Shown in pieces: positions 18,764-27,097 of a stretch of DNA of 38,843 nt (within the stretch, counting starts at the first letter, position 1; every line of letters begins with the position of its first letter). A model generated the notes under the pieces. That model ran no database searches, was not told the DNA's origin, and saw only the letters and a list, made by a program, of their open reading frames with translations. The translations under genes and the position numbers were made by a program. The stretch lies in contig CANRFJ010000023.1 of assembly GCA_947629865.1 (NCBI GenBank), forward strand, positions 1-38,843. Reading direction: 5' to 3'. Source of the DNA: an uncultured Lachnospiraceae bacterium. GTDB lineage: Bacteria > Bacillota > Clostridia > Lachnospirales > Lachnospiraceae.

Positions 18764-20257
18764 ATGACAAACAACATGCCTAAAACCAAAATCGGAATTG
18801 TGGCTGTGAGCCGGGACTGCTTTCCGGAGTCACTTTCCGTCAACAGAAGAAAGGCCCTGGTAGAGGCCTACGGGAAAAAGTACGATGCGGCTGACATCTA
18901 TGAGTGCCCGATCTGTATCGTAGAGAGCGAGATTCACATGGTACAGGCTCTGGAGGACGTCAAGAAGAACGGCTGCGATTCCCTGGTCGTATACCTCGGA
19001 AACTTCGGCCCGGAGATTGCCGAGACGCTTCTTGCCAAGCACTTTGACGGCCCGGTTATGTTCTGCGCCGCCGCAGAGGAGACCTCGAAAGACGGCGGAC
19101 TCGTTCAGGGACGTGGAGACGCTTACTGCGGTATGTTAAATGCCAGCTACAACTTAAAGCTGCGCAACATCCGCGCTTACATACCGGAGTATCCGGTGGG
19201 CACCGCCGAGGAGTGTGCGGATATGATCCACGAGTTCGTTCCGATCGCCCGCGCCATCGTTGCCCTGAACAACTTAAAGATTATAAGCTTCGGCCCGCGG
19301 CCGCTCAACTTCCTCGCCTGCAACGCACCGATCAAGCAGCTCTACAACTTAAATGTTGAGATTGAGGAGAACTCCGAGCTGGATCTTTTCGAGGCCTTCA
19401 ATAACCATGCGGGCGACTCCCGTATTCCGGATGTAGTAGCCGACATGGAGAAAGAACTCGGCGCCGGCAACAAGAAACCGGAGATTCTCGCCAAGTTAGC
19501 CCAGTATGAGCTGACGCTCCTCGACTGGGTAGAGGAGCACAAAGGCTATCGCAAGTATGTTGCCATCGCGGGCAAATGCTGGCCGGCCTTCCAGACACAG
19601 TTCGGCTTCGTTCCGTGCTATGTCAACAGCCGTCTCACCGACAGAGGCATTCCGGTGTCCTGTGAGGTGGATATCTACGGCGCCCTCTCCGAGTTCATCG
19701 GAACCGTTGTCAGCGAGGACACCGTTACCCTGCTCGACATCAACAACTCTGTTCCGGCCGACATCTACGAGGAGGACATCAAGGGCAAATTCGACTACAC
19801 ATCCACAGATGTGTTCATGGGCTTCCACTGCGGAAACACAGCTTCCAGCAAGCTCTCCTTCTGCGAGATGAAGTATCAGATGATCATGGCCCGGAGCCTT
19901 CCGGTAGAGGTTACGAACGGAACACTGGAGGGAGACATTGTGCCGGGAGATATTACGTTCTTCCGTCTCCAGAGTACATCCGACGCCAAGATCCGCGCTT
20001 ACATCGCCCACGGCGAGGTGCTTCCGGTAGCAACCCGCTCCTTTGGAGCCATCGGTATTTTTGCCATTCCGGAGATGGGACGCTTCTACCGCCATGTGCT
20101 GATCGAGGGCAACTATCCTCACCACGGCGCAGTCGCATTCGGACACTTCGGCAAGACGCTGTATGAGGTATTCAAGTACATCGGCGTTCCGGTAGAGGAG
20201 ATTGGCTTCAATCAGCCGAAGGGAATGCTCTACAAGACAGAGAACCCGTTCAAATAA
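18764..20257 (+). CDS. L-fucose/L-arabinose isomerase family protein
   Basis: The product is 497 residues. The FucI/AraA-type architecture is visible. GKCWPAFQTQFGFVPC is followed by GIPVSCEVDIYGAL, containing a candidate metal-binding Glu, and the C-terminal barrel contains GEVLPVATRSFGAIG and NYPHHGAVAFGHFG. Such enzymes interconvert aldoses and ketoses using a divalent metal. The downstream neighbour is xylulokinase and no xylA is present in the window, so it may supply D-xylulose or another 2-ketopentose to that kinase; this is inference. It has an AAGG-type ribosome-binding site and its own promoter. The substrate could equally be D-arabinose, L-fucose or L-arabinose. Confidence 0.85.
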   Translation: MTNNMPKTKIGIVAVSRDCFPESLSVNRRKALVEAYGKKYDAADIYECPICIVESEIHMVQALEDVKKNGCDSLVVYLGNFGPEIAETLLAKHFDGPVMFCAAAEETSKDGGLVQGRGDAYCGMLNASYNLKLRNIRAYIPEYPVGTAEECADMIHEFVPIARAIVALNNLKIISFGPRPLNFLACNAPIKQLYNLNVEIEENSELDLFEAFNNHAGDSRIPDVVADMEKELGAGNKKPEILAKLAQYELTLLDWVEEHKGYRKYVAIAGKCWPAFQTQFGFVPCYVNSRLTDRGIPVSCEVDIYGALSEFIGTVVSEDTVTLLDINNSVPADIYEEDIKGKFDYTSTDVFMGFHCGNTASSKLSFCEMKYQMIMARSLPVEVTNGTLEGDIVPGDITFFRLQSTSDAKIRAYIAHGEVLPVATRSFGAIGIFAIPEMGRFYRHVLIEGNYPHHGAVAFGHFGKTLYEVFKYIGVPVEEIGFNQPKGMLYKTENPFK

Positions 20258-20291
20258 GGATTGGCCGAAAAACCGGTCATACAACGATCAT

Positions 20292-20321
20292 AAAAAGCGA
20301 CTCGCTTGCGAGTCGCTTTCT
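20292..20321 (+). terminator. Strong hairpin between isomerase and xylulokinase genes
   Basis: AAAGCGACTCGC (20294-20305) pairs fully with GCGAGTCGCTTT (20308-20319), but only three T residues follow. It may therefore attenuate transcription or stabilise the upstream mRNA rather than fully terminate. Confidence 0.6.
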
Positions 20322-20345
20322 ATCAATAATAAATGGAGGTACAAT

Positions 20346-21821
20346 ATGTATTACATAGGTGTTGATTTAGGAACATCCGCAGTGAAGCTGCTGCTGATGG
20401 AGGGAAACGGTAAAATCTGCAATATCGTCTCCAACGAATACCCCCTGTCCTTCCCGCATCCGGGCTGGTCGGAGCAGAAACCGGAGGACTGGTGGGACGC
20501 TGTCGTAGACGGCGTAAAAAAACTGACGGACGGCTTTGACGCCTCCCAGGTTGCCGGCATCAGCTTCGGCGGACAGATGCACGGCCTCGTAATCCTCGAC
20601 AAGGACGACAACGTGATCCGCCCGGCGATCCTCTGGAACGACGGACGAACCACCAAGGAAGTGGATTACCTCAACAACACGATTGGCCGGGATAAATTAT
20701 CCCAGTACACCGCCAATATCGCTTTTGCCGGCTTCACCGCCCCGAAGATCCTCTGGGTAAAGGAAAACGAGCCGGAGAATTTTGCAAAGATTGCAAAGAT
20801 CATGCTGCCGAAGGACTACATCGCCTACAAGATGACCGGCGTACACAGCTGTGATTACTCCGACGCCTCCGGTATGCTTTTGCTGGACGTAAAGAATAAA
20901 TGCTGGTCTAAGGAAATGTTGGAGATCTGCGATGTAAGAGAGGAACAGCTGCCGACGCTCTTTGAGAGCTACGAAGTGACCGGCACACTCACGGGAGAAG
21001 CCGCTGCCGCTCTCGGCCTCACAACCGCCTGCAAGGTCGCAGCCGGCGCGGGCGACAATGCCGCCGCTGCCGTGGGAACCGGAACCGTGGGCGACGGCGG
21101 ATGCAATATTTCCCTCGGAACCTCCGGCACCATCTTTATCACCAGCAAAGAATTTGGCGTGGATCGCTTTAACGCCCTCCACTCCTTTGACCATGCGGAC
21201 GGCAATTATCATCTGATGGGCTGTATGCTCAGCGCCGCCTCCTGCAACAAGTGGTGGATGGATGAGATCATCGGCACTAAAGATTACGGCCGTGAGCAGG
21301 AGCCGATTACAGATGAAAAGCTGGGAAGAAACAACGTGTTCTATCTCCCCTATCTGATGGGGGAGCGCTCGCCCCACAACAATCCGGACGCCAGGGCGCT
21401 CTTTATCGGCATGTCCATGGATACCACGCGGGCCGATATGACTCAGGCCGTACTGGAGGGAGTCGCCTTCGCCATGCGCGACTGCTATGAGATTGCCAAA
21501 GACCTGGGCATCCGGATCACCGAGACCAAGATCTGCGGCGGCGGCGCCAAGAGCCCGCTGTGGAGAAAGATTATGGCCAATGTCCTGAACATCAACGTCA
21601 ACATCATTGAGAGCGAGGAGGGGCCGGGACTGGGCGGCGCCATGCTGGCAGCCGTCGCCTGCGGCGAATATGCTTCTGTTCAGGAGGCTGCCGACAAGAT
21701 CGTAAAGGTAGTCGGGACGGAGAAGCCGGATCCGGCGCTGGCAGCGCGCTATGACGAGCGCTACGCCAAATTCAAGGAGATCTATCCCACAGTCAAGGCG
21801 CTATATGACACTTTGAAGTGA
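20346..21821 (+). CDS. xylB: Xylulokinase
   Basis: The product is 491 residues from the ATG at 20346 with GGAGG upstream; an in-frame extension to 20202 overlaps the preceding gene and is rejected. It is an FGGY carbohydrate kinase with N-terminal phosphate-binding GVDLGTSAVKLLLM, the xylulokinase-type GGQMHGLVILD, and C-terminal KICGGGAKSPLWRKIMA and GPGLGGAMLAA. It phosphorylates D-xylulose to xylulose-5-phosphate for the pentose phosphate or phosphoketolase route. The isomerase-family gene upstream probably provides the substrate. Confidence 0.93.
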   Translation: MYYIGVDLGTSAVKLLLMEGNGKICNIVSNEYPLSFPHPGWSEQKPEDWWDAVVDGVKKLTDGFDASQVAGISFGGQMHGLVILDKDDNVIRPAILWNDGRTTKEVDYLNNTIGRDKLSQYTANIAFAGFTAPKILWVKENEPENFAKIAKIMLPKDYIAYKMTGVHSCDYSDASGMLLLDVKNKCWSKEMLEICDVREEQLPTLFESYEVTGTLTGEAAAALGLTTACKVAAGAGDNAAAAVGTGTVGDGGCNISLGTSGTIFITSKEFGVDRFNALHSFDHADGNYHLMGCMLSAASCNKWWMDEIIGTKDYGREQEPITDEKLGRNNVFYLPYLMGERSPHNNPDARALFIGMSMDTTRADMTQAVLEGVAFAMRDCYEIAKDLGIRITETKICGGGAKSPLWRKIMANVLNINVNIIESEEGPGLGGAMLAAVACGEYASVQEAADKIVKVVGTEKPDPALAARYDERYAKFKEIYPTVKALYDTLK

Positions 21822-21831
21822 GGATAAACAC

Positions 21832-22275
21832 ATGAAACTGAAACTGCGATTGACCGTTATTCTCTGCCTGATAACCGCATTGCTTCTCACGGGATGCGGT
21901 TATCAGAAGCCGGAGGCGTATGCTGTGCAGAAACTTTCCGTGGATTCCATCACCACGGTCTGCCAGACGGACTGCCGCCTGTCAGATGTGACAGTGAGCG
22001 CCGACGACAAAAACTGCACGACCGTATATGAGTACACAGACGTGGCGGAGAACCGGGGCGCGGAGGACGCCAGAGCCTACCACGATTACCTGAGGGCGCA
22101 GAAGTGCTGCCGCCGGATAGAGGATTTTCCTGACGGCGGGGGATCCTATACCGCTTACATTGTCTCCCAGGAAAAAATCGCCACCGGTTTTACTCTGAAA
22201 GTGGCCTTTACCAACGATTCCTATACGGTCACGATAACGGATAACCTGATTCCGGACGACATACCGGAGAACTGA
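21832..22275 (+). CDS. Small lipoprotein of unknown function
   Basis: The product is 147 residues. It begins ten bases after xylB, with GAGG upstream. The N-terminus is a lipoprotein signal with lipobox LLTGC, so Cys22 would be lipidated and the protein anchored on the outer face of the membrane. The mature part has three further cysteine clusters (VCQTDC, NC, KCC) that might form disulfides, and beta-type segments such as GFTLKVAFTNDSYTVTI. I do not recognise a domain. Tight spacing suggests co-transcription with xylB, though a functional tie to pentose metabolism is unproven. Confidence 0.82.
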   Translation: MKLKLRLTVILCLITALLLTGCGYQKPEAYAVQKLSVDSITTVCQTDCRLSDVTVSADDKNCTTVYEYTDVAENRGAEDARAYHDYLRAQKCCRRIEDFPDGGGSYTAYIVSQEKIATGFTLKVAFTNDSYTVTITDNLIPDDIPEN

Positions 22276-22293
22276 GCAGAAAGGAGGGAGCTC

Positions 22294-22479
22294 ATGTCAA
22301 CAGATTATAACATTCGGGAGCGCATCAAAGATATCATCAACGGCTCTACCGATTACGACAAGCTGCGGAAATCCAGCATACAGGGAATGATCGACCGGGC
22401 GGACAATATTTTCCAATTTCTTCTCCTCCTGTTCGGCCTTGGCTTCTGGATCGTCATGATTCTGAAGTATTTCCTGTAG
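22294..22479 (+). CDS. Small single-span membrane protein
   Basis: The product is 61 residues with AAAGGAGGGAG ahead of the ATG. The first 40 residues are charged and helical (NIRERIKDIINGSTDYDKL). Residues 41-60 are a transmembrane helix (FQFLLLLFGLGFWIVMILKY). It lies 18 bases after the lipoprotein gene, so the two may act together at the membrane. No family is recognised. Confidence 0.75.
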   Translation: MSTDYNIRERIKDIINGSTDYDKLRKSSIQGMIDRADNIFQFLLLLFGLGFWIVMILKYFL

Positions 22480-22500
22480 GGGAGCTTTTGCAAATCCATA

Positions 22501-22543
22501 TGTGTTCCGGATAAATCAAGGATTATTCCGGAAATATCATAGC
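22501..22543 (+). promoter_or_regulatory. Conserved upstream element, copy 1 (before esterase)
   Basis: This 43-bp block aligns without gaps with 24311-24353 before the GH43 gene, with 32 matches. The core is ATTCC, two variable bases, then AAATATCATAGC. A second ATCAA half lies upstream, giving a direct-repeat look typical of AraC-type sites. It ends about 70 bases before the esterase start, just upstream of where a promoter should sit. Confidence 0.55.
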
Positions 22544-22615
22544 CTTTTTTTCCTTCTGAGCCTAGAATAAAAGCAGTATATTGTAGTATAGCACGGCAAA
22601 AAAGGAGGAGAACCT

Positions 22616-23980
22616 ATGAAGCAATGGAAACGCACAACCAGCCTTCTGCTGTCCGGAGCGATGATTCTGTCGCTGACACTGAGCAGTCTGACAGGCGCCG
22701 TCTCTGAGGCAAAGGCAAAGAAAGCTGTCCTGAAAACCAAGTCAGTAAAACTCACGGTGGGAAAGACAAAAACCATCCGTATAAAGAACAAAAAGGCATC
22801 CTGTAAGTATACCTTCCAGAGCAATAAGAAAAAAGTTGCTTCCGTGTCAAAAAAAGGGAAGATCAAAGCTCTGAAGAAGGGCTCTGCCAAAATTACGGTA
22901 AAGGAAACTGCCAAAAAAGGCAAAAGAAAAACGAGAAAGATCGGTGTTGTAAAAGTGAAAATAACAGAATCTGCAAATAATAAGGACAAAAATACAGATA
23001 CGAACAAAGACACCGGCGCAGACAGCAGCAAGCCGACGCCCGCACCGGGCAATACGGCCACAGTTACGCCCTCGTCTGCACCGTCGTCCGCACCGGACGG
23101 AACCCCCACACCCACGCCGAAGAACTCACCTTCTTCCAAGCCGTCGGGAACTCCGAAGCCAACCGTGCCACCCACATACCAGCCGCCGGCTGATTACACC
23201 AACAAAAAAGCGGATGTGGCCTACGGGGAGAAGAAAGAGATTGAGTACGACTCAAAGACGACAGGCAATACGAGGAAAGCGATTGTCGTTCTGCCGCCCG
23301 GATATGACAAGTCCAAGCAGTATCCGGTAGTATACCTGCTCCACGGAATCGGCGGAGACCACACAGAGTGGTTCCAGGGCGGTAAGCCCATTGAGATTCT
23401 CGGCAATCTCATCGCCGCCGGAGAGGCAGACGATATGATTATGGTGTTCCCGAACATCCGCGCCAGATATGATGACAAAGCGGCCTACGAACTCACTCCG
23501 GAGGCATTTAAAGCATTTGACAATTTCATCAACGATTTGAGGGACGATCTGATGCCTTATATCGAGAAAAACTTCTCCGTGAAGACCGGCCGGGAGAACA
23601 CAGCTGTGTGCGGCCTGTCCATGGGCGGACGGGAATCCCTCAACATCGGTCTGAAGATGCCGGATAAGATTGGTTACATCGGCGCCTTTGAACCGGCTAT
23701 CGGTGTCCTGCCATACGACACAGAGCCGGAAGGACTGTTTACGAAGGAGACCATGACCTTGCCGGAGGAATACAAGAATAATACCTTCCTCATGATTGTG
23801 AAGGGACAGAACGACGGCGTCGTCGGCGAATGGCCTCTCACTTACCACAATACGCTGGAGGCAAACGGTGTGCCCCATCTGTACTACGACATGCCGGGCA
23901 GTCATGATTTCTCCGTGTGGAACAATGGATTCTACAATTTTGCAAAAAGGATTTTCAGTAAAAGTCCCATTGCGGGATAA
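22616..23980 (+). CDS. Secreted BIG2-domain esterase (alpha/beta hydrolase, feruloyl/acetyl-xylan esterase type)
   Basis: The product is 454 residues, with AAGGAGG before the ATG. A signal peptide (about 1-33) is followed by a lysine-rich BIG2 module (about 35-122), a Pro/Thr/Ser linker (about 125-195) and a catalytic domain. The domain has the esterase-D/CE1-type opening YPVVYLLHGIGGDHTEWF, the nucleophile elbow CGLSMGG (Ser335), Asp400 in GQNDG and His430 in GSHDFSVW, a complete Ser-Asp-His triad. CE1-like enzymes release ferulate or acetate from arabinoxylan. The neighbouring GH43 gene shares its N-terminal module and an upstream element, supporting joint action on plant cell wall. The exact ester substrate is unknown. 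Confidence 0.88.
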   Translation: MKQWKRTTSLLLSGAMILSLTLSSLTGAVSEAKAKKAVLKTKSVKLTVGKTKTIRIKNKKASCKYTFQSNKKKVASVSKKGKIKALKKGSAKITVKETAKKGKRKTRKIGVVKVKITESANNKDKNTDTNKDTGADSSKPTPAPGNTATVTPSSAPSSAPDGTPTPTPKNSPSSKPSGTPKPTVPPTYQPPADYTNKKADVAYGEKKEIEYDSKTTGNTRKAIVVLPPGYDKSKQYPVVYLLHGIGGDHTEWFQGGKPIEILGNLIAAGEADDMIMVFPNIRARYDDKAAYELTPEAFKAFDNFINDLRDDLMPYIEKNFSVKTGRENTAVCGLSMGGRESLNIGLKMPDKIGYIGAFEPAIGVLPYDTEPEGLFTKETMTLPEEYKNNTFLMIVKGQNDGVVGEWPLTYHNTLEANGVPHLYYDMPGSHDFSVWNNGFYNFAKRIFSKSPIAG

Positions 23981-24007
23981 ACACAATTACAATTATATTC
24001 CTTAAAA

Positions 24008-24044
24008 ACAGTGCAGTTCCGAAAGGAAACTGCACTGTTTTTTT
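24008..24044 (+). terminator. Intrinsic terminator after the esterase gene
   Basis: ACAGTGCAGTTCC and GGAAACTGCACTGT flank a GAAA tetraloop, with seven T residues at the end. It is a strong stem 28 bases after the stop. Confidence 0.93.
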
Positions 24045-24123
24045 GGGCGGAAGTGTGGTATTCTGATAGAAGGGAGAAGAAACAGAGTGAGGGGAGCGCA
24101 GCCGCTCCGGATTGGAGATTTAT

Positions 24124-24303
24124 ATGGATTTTTCTGTGGGACAGATTATTAAGATGAAGAAACCGCACCCCTGCGGTGAAAACCGCTGGGAGATTCTGCG
24201 GGTAGGCATGGACTTCCGCCTCCGCTGCCTGCGCTGCGGACGCCAGGTGATGGTTCCACGCAAGACGGTGGAAAAGGGCTTCCGCGGTTTCCTGACGGAG
24301 TAG
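24124..24303 (+). CDS. DUF951 family protein
   Basis: The product is 59 residues from the ATG at 24124 with GGAG six bases before. It matches the DUF951 pattern: VGQIIKMKKPHPCG, then WEILRVGMDFRLRCLRCGR with a CxxC pair, then VPRKTVEKGF. Family members are small beta-rich proteins of unknown function, usually encoded close to rpsF in Firmicutes. Here the GH43 and araC-type genes (24451-27886) lie between it and rpsF. Confidence 0.88.
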   Translation: MDFSVGQIIKMKKPHPCGENRWEILRVGMDFRLRCLRCGRQVMVPRKTVEKGFRGFLTE

Positions 24304-24310
24304 CCGTCTG

Positions 24311-24353
24311 TTTGTGCGGAATATATCAACATTCATTCCTAAAATATCATAGC
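24311..24353 (+). promoter_or_regulatory. Conserved upstream element, copy 2 (before GH43)
   Basis: This is the partner of the block at 22501-22543. It carries the identical ATTCC and AAATATCATAGC cores with the same two-base gap and an upstream ATATCAA half. It ends 97 bases before the GH43 ATG. Candidate -10 hexamers (TAAAAT at 24366, TACAAT at 24373) lie just downstream. Confidence 0.55.
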
Positions 24354-24450
24354 AATTTTCCCTGATAAAATTTACAATATAAGTAGTGAAATTACCGCGA
24401 AACAGGCAGTTTCACTTAAATTTATCAGATTTTATCAAGGAGGTATTTTT

Positions 24451-26967
24451 ATGGAAAAGCAAAAACGTCTTGGGAAGATTGTCCTGTCAGGGCTTCTGGC
24501 GCTGGCTATGACAATTAGCGGTATGTCCGGCACACCCGCTGACGCCAAGGCAAAAAAAGCAGTTTTGAAGACAAAGACCGTGAAACTGAAGGTTGGGAAA
24601 AGCAGGAAGATAACAATCAAAAACAAGAAAAAATCCTGCAAATACACCTTCAAAAGCAACAAAAAAAAGGTTGCCACCGTATCTAAAAAAGGAAAGATCA
24701 AAGCCAAAAAGGCGGGTACGGCAAAAATCACAGTAAAAGAAACACGCAAGGGCAAGAAGTCAAAGGCACGCAAGGTAGGGGTAGTAAAGGTAAAAGTTAC
24801 CGGCAAGAATACTGACAAGAATACCGACAAGAATACCGACAAGAATACCGACAAAAACACCGATACGAACACCAACAAAAACACCGACAAGAACACCCAG
24901 GCTCCCACCGGTACTCCGACGCAGAAGCCTTCACCGTCGGCGCCGACATCACCCTCTGCCAACCCACCCCAGTCAGGGGACTCGGCCTCTGTAAAAGTCT
25001 ACACAGACAAGATGGACGAGAGCAACAAGGTTGCAGAGGTATACGGCATCGGCACCACACCGACTCCGTCCCCCACTCCTGCTACCGGCCAGGCTACACC
25101 GGAGCCGACGCCGCAGGTTCTAGTCAATGTGACCATGGAGGACGGCAAGACAGATCCTGTTTCCCCGCGGGGCAGCACATCCATCGATATTATTGAGGGA
25201 GGCGCCAACAATACCTCCAAATGCGCCGAGGTGACTAAGCGTACATCCGACTGGCACGGGGCTCAGATTGACCTCACGAAGCTGGTCGTTACCGGCAATG
25301 ATTACGAGATTCATTTTTATGCAAAGCAGTCTACCGGCGAAGATAGCAAAATCGACCTGAGCTGCCAGTATATAGACGCAGATGGCACGACAAAATATGA
25401 CGGCATCGGTACCTTTGATCTGCCGAACGATACGTGGACAGAGTGCGTGAAGACGCTGACCGTACCGGAGCACACGGGCGACTTTTCCATCTACTGGCAG
25501 TCTGTATACAACTCAGGTAACTCTATGGATTTCTGTCTGGACGAGATAACCGTACAGGGTGTTCTCAAATCGGCGGACGATGAGGAAAAACTGCCGGATC
25601 TGAGCGCCGGACTGGTAAAGGGCGCCGTCGGCAACCCGATTGTCACCTCACGTCTGACAGCCGATCCCTGGGCCATGGAGTATAACGGGAGGGTGTATGT
25701 ATATGGAACAAACGATTCCCAGCAGTACGAGCTGGCTCCAAACAAGGATAACAACTACGCAAAGATTAACACGCTGAACTGTTATTCCTCCGCCGACATG
25801 GTGAACTGGACAGACCACGGCACCATCAACGTCAAGGGCGCTGCCAAATGGGCCGCTAACTCCTGGGCTCCGGCAGCTGCACACAAGAAAATCAATGGAA
25901 AGGAAAAATTCTTCCTCTATTTTGCCAACAATGCAAGCAGCATCGGCGTGCTGACCGCCGACAGTCCGGTCGGGCCGTGGACGGATCCAATCGGCAAACC
26001 GATCATTGACCGCTCGATTGGAAACTGCGGCGAGAGCGACGTTGCCTGGCTCTTTGATCCAGCCGTGCTGGTAGACGATGACGGACAGGGCTATCTGTAC
26101 TTCGGCGGCTTCGGCGATGCAAAAGATGCCGCATACAACAAAAATCCCAAATGCGCCCGCGTCATCAAACTGGGCGACGATATGATCTCCACTGTGGGAG
26201 ACGCCGTTACCATTGACGCCCCGTATATGTTTGAGGACTCCGGCATCAACAAGATAAATGGCAAATACTACTACAGTTATTGCACCAACTGGACAGCAGA
26301 GGCTGGCGCCGATCCCAAAGTCGGCTCTGCCACAATCGCAGTCATGGAGAGCGACAATCCTATGACAGGCTTCAAATATGTGGGCGCCGTCATGAAAAAT
26401 CCGGGTAATTACTTCGGCGCATATGGAAACAACCATCACTGCTTCGCGCAGTTCAATGGCAAAATGTATTCCTTCTACCACACAAAAGCCGACACGGTTC
26501 GAATCGGAACCAAGCAGGACTTCCGCACCACCTATGTGGATAAACTGGACCTGGGCGACAACGGAGACTTCACAAACGAAGACGGCTCTGTCGCTGTCAC
26601 CGCACTCACCAAAGCAGGTGTGGCCGCTGTCTCCACTGTAAATCCGTATGAGACTGTGGAGGCCGAGACCTTTGCCTTGGCGGACACGATGGGAACCGCA
26701 GCCAACACGCTGAGCAGTTCCAACGCCGCCTGGAGCACTAACCTCTCGCTGTTTAACGGCAAGATCGGCGCATATGCCGGCGTAGCCGAAGTAGATTTTG
26801 GAGCAGACGGCGCAACGGAACTCACCATGAAACTGGGTGACGCCACCACCGGAAAGTACGAAGACGTAACAGTCAAACTGCAGAAGAAAATTACCGGAAA
26901 GCACACCATTTACTTTGAATTTGATAAGTGCAATGTGCTGATGGATTCCTGGTGCTTCAAAAAATAA
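24451..26967 (+). CDS. Secreted multidomain GH43 glycoside hydrolase (arabinofuranosidase/xylosidase type)
   Basis: The product is 838 residues, with AAGGAGG seven bases upstream. The order is: signal peptide (about 1-32); lysine-rich BIG2 module (35-115); an Asn-Thr-Asp-Lys repeat linker (about 118-148); a Pro/Thr linker; a CBM4/9- or CBM22-like beta-sandwich (about 225-370); a five-blade GH43 catalytic domain (about 390-700); and a C-terminal CBM6-like half-module. Putative catalytic residues are Asp405 (TADPWAM), Asp536 (LFDPAVL) and Glu595 (MFEDSGINKINGKYYYSY). The FEDSGINKINGKYY form recalls arabinoxylan arabinofuranohydrolases. Predicted role: extracellular debranching of xylan together with the esterase upstream. 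The exact sugar specificity is not determined. Confidence 0.9.
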   Translation: MEKQKRLGKIVLSGLLALAMTISGMSGTPADAKAKKAVLKTKTVKLKVGKSRKITIKNKKKSCKYTFKSNKKKVATVSKKGKIKAKKAGTAKITVKETRKGKKSKARKVGVVKVKVTGKNTDKNTDKNTDKNTDKNTDTNTNKNTDKNTQAPTGTPTQKPSPSAPTSPSANPPQSGDSASVKVYTDKMDESNKVAEVYGIGTTPTPSPTPATGQATPEPTPQVLVNVTMEDGKTDPVSPRGSTSIDIIEGGANNTSKCAEVTKRTSDWHGAQIDLTKLVVTGNDYEIHFYAKQSTGEDSKIDLSCQYIDADGTTKYDGIGTFDLPNDTWTECVKTLTVPEHTGDFSIYWQSVYNSGNSMDFCLDEITVQGVLKSADDEEKLPDLSAGLVKGAVGNPIVTSRLTADPWAMEYNGRVYVYGTNDSQQYELAPNKDNNYAKINTLNCYSSADMVNWTDHGTINVKGAAKWAANSWAPAAAHKKINGKEKFFLYFANNASSIGVLTADSPVGPWTDPIGKPIIDRSIGNCGESDVAWLFDPAVLVDDDGQGYLYFGGFGDAKDAAYNKNPKCARVIKLGDDMISTVGDAVTIDAPYMFEDSGINKINGKYYYSYCTNWTAEAGADPKVGSATIAVMESDNPMTGFKYVGAVMKNPGNYFGAYGNNHHCFAQFNGKMYSFYHTKADTVRIGTKQDFRTTYVDKLDLGDNGDFTNEDGSVAVTALTKAGVAAVSTVNPYETVEAETFALADTMGTAANTLSSSNAAWSTNLSLFNGKIGAYAGVAEVDFGADGATELTMKLGDATTGKYEDVTVKLQKKITGKHTIYFEFDKCNVLMDSWCFKK

Positions 26968-27004
26968 ATAAACCAAAGTGTACCTTCACTTTTTCAGCAA
27001 CCGG

Positions 27005-27044
27005 CCGGAGCCTGTGCCCTGCACAGGCTCCGGTAATTTTTTTC
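27005..27044 (+). terminator. Intrinsic terminator after GH43
   Basis: CCGGAGCCTGTG and CACAGGCTCCGG flank a five-base loop, followed by TAATTTTTTT. The stem is perfect over 12 pairs. Confidence 0.95.
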
Positions 27045-27045
27045 A

Positions 27046-27074
27046 TGGAAAAACAATCCCGTATATGGTAAAAT
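27046..27074 (+). promoter_or_regulatory. Possible extended -10 promoter of the AraC-type gene
   Basis: TGGTAAAAT (-10 hexamer TAAAAT at 27069-27074 with a TG extension) lies 24 bases before the ATG. A weak -35 match (TGGAAA) sits 17 bases upstream. The promoter follows the GH43 terminator directly, so the regulator appears to be transcribed separately. Confidence 0.45.
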
Positions 27075-27097
27075 TGTCACAGGAGGAGGAAACGGGA

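Noticed and set aside
19496-20284. A 262-codon minus-strand open frame opposite the isomerase gene
   Set aside because: It is a codon-bias shadow. The plus strand carries conserved family motifs throughout.
20202-20345. N-terminal extension of xylulokinase overlapping the isomerase
   Set aside because: The extension reads through a strong hairpin and lacks family similarity, while the ATG at 20346 has a GGAGG and starts exactly at the conserved FGGY motif.
25648-26976. A 442-codon minus-strand open frame opposite the GH43 gene
   Set aside because: It is antisense to a clearly coding domain with catalytic motifs, has no start signals, and is of Val/Ile/Gly-rich shadow composition.
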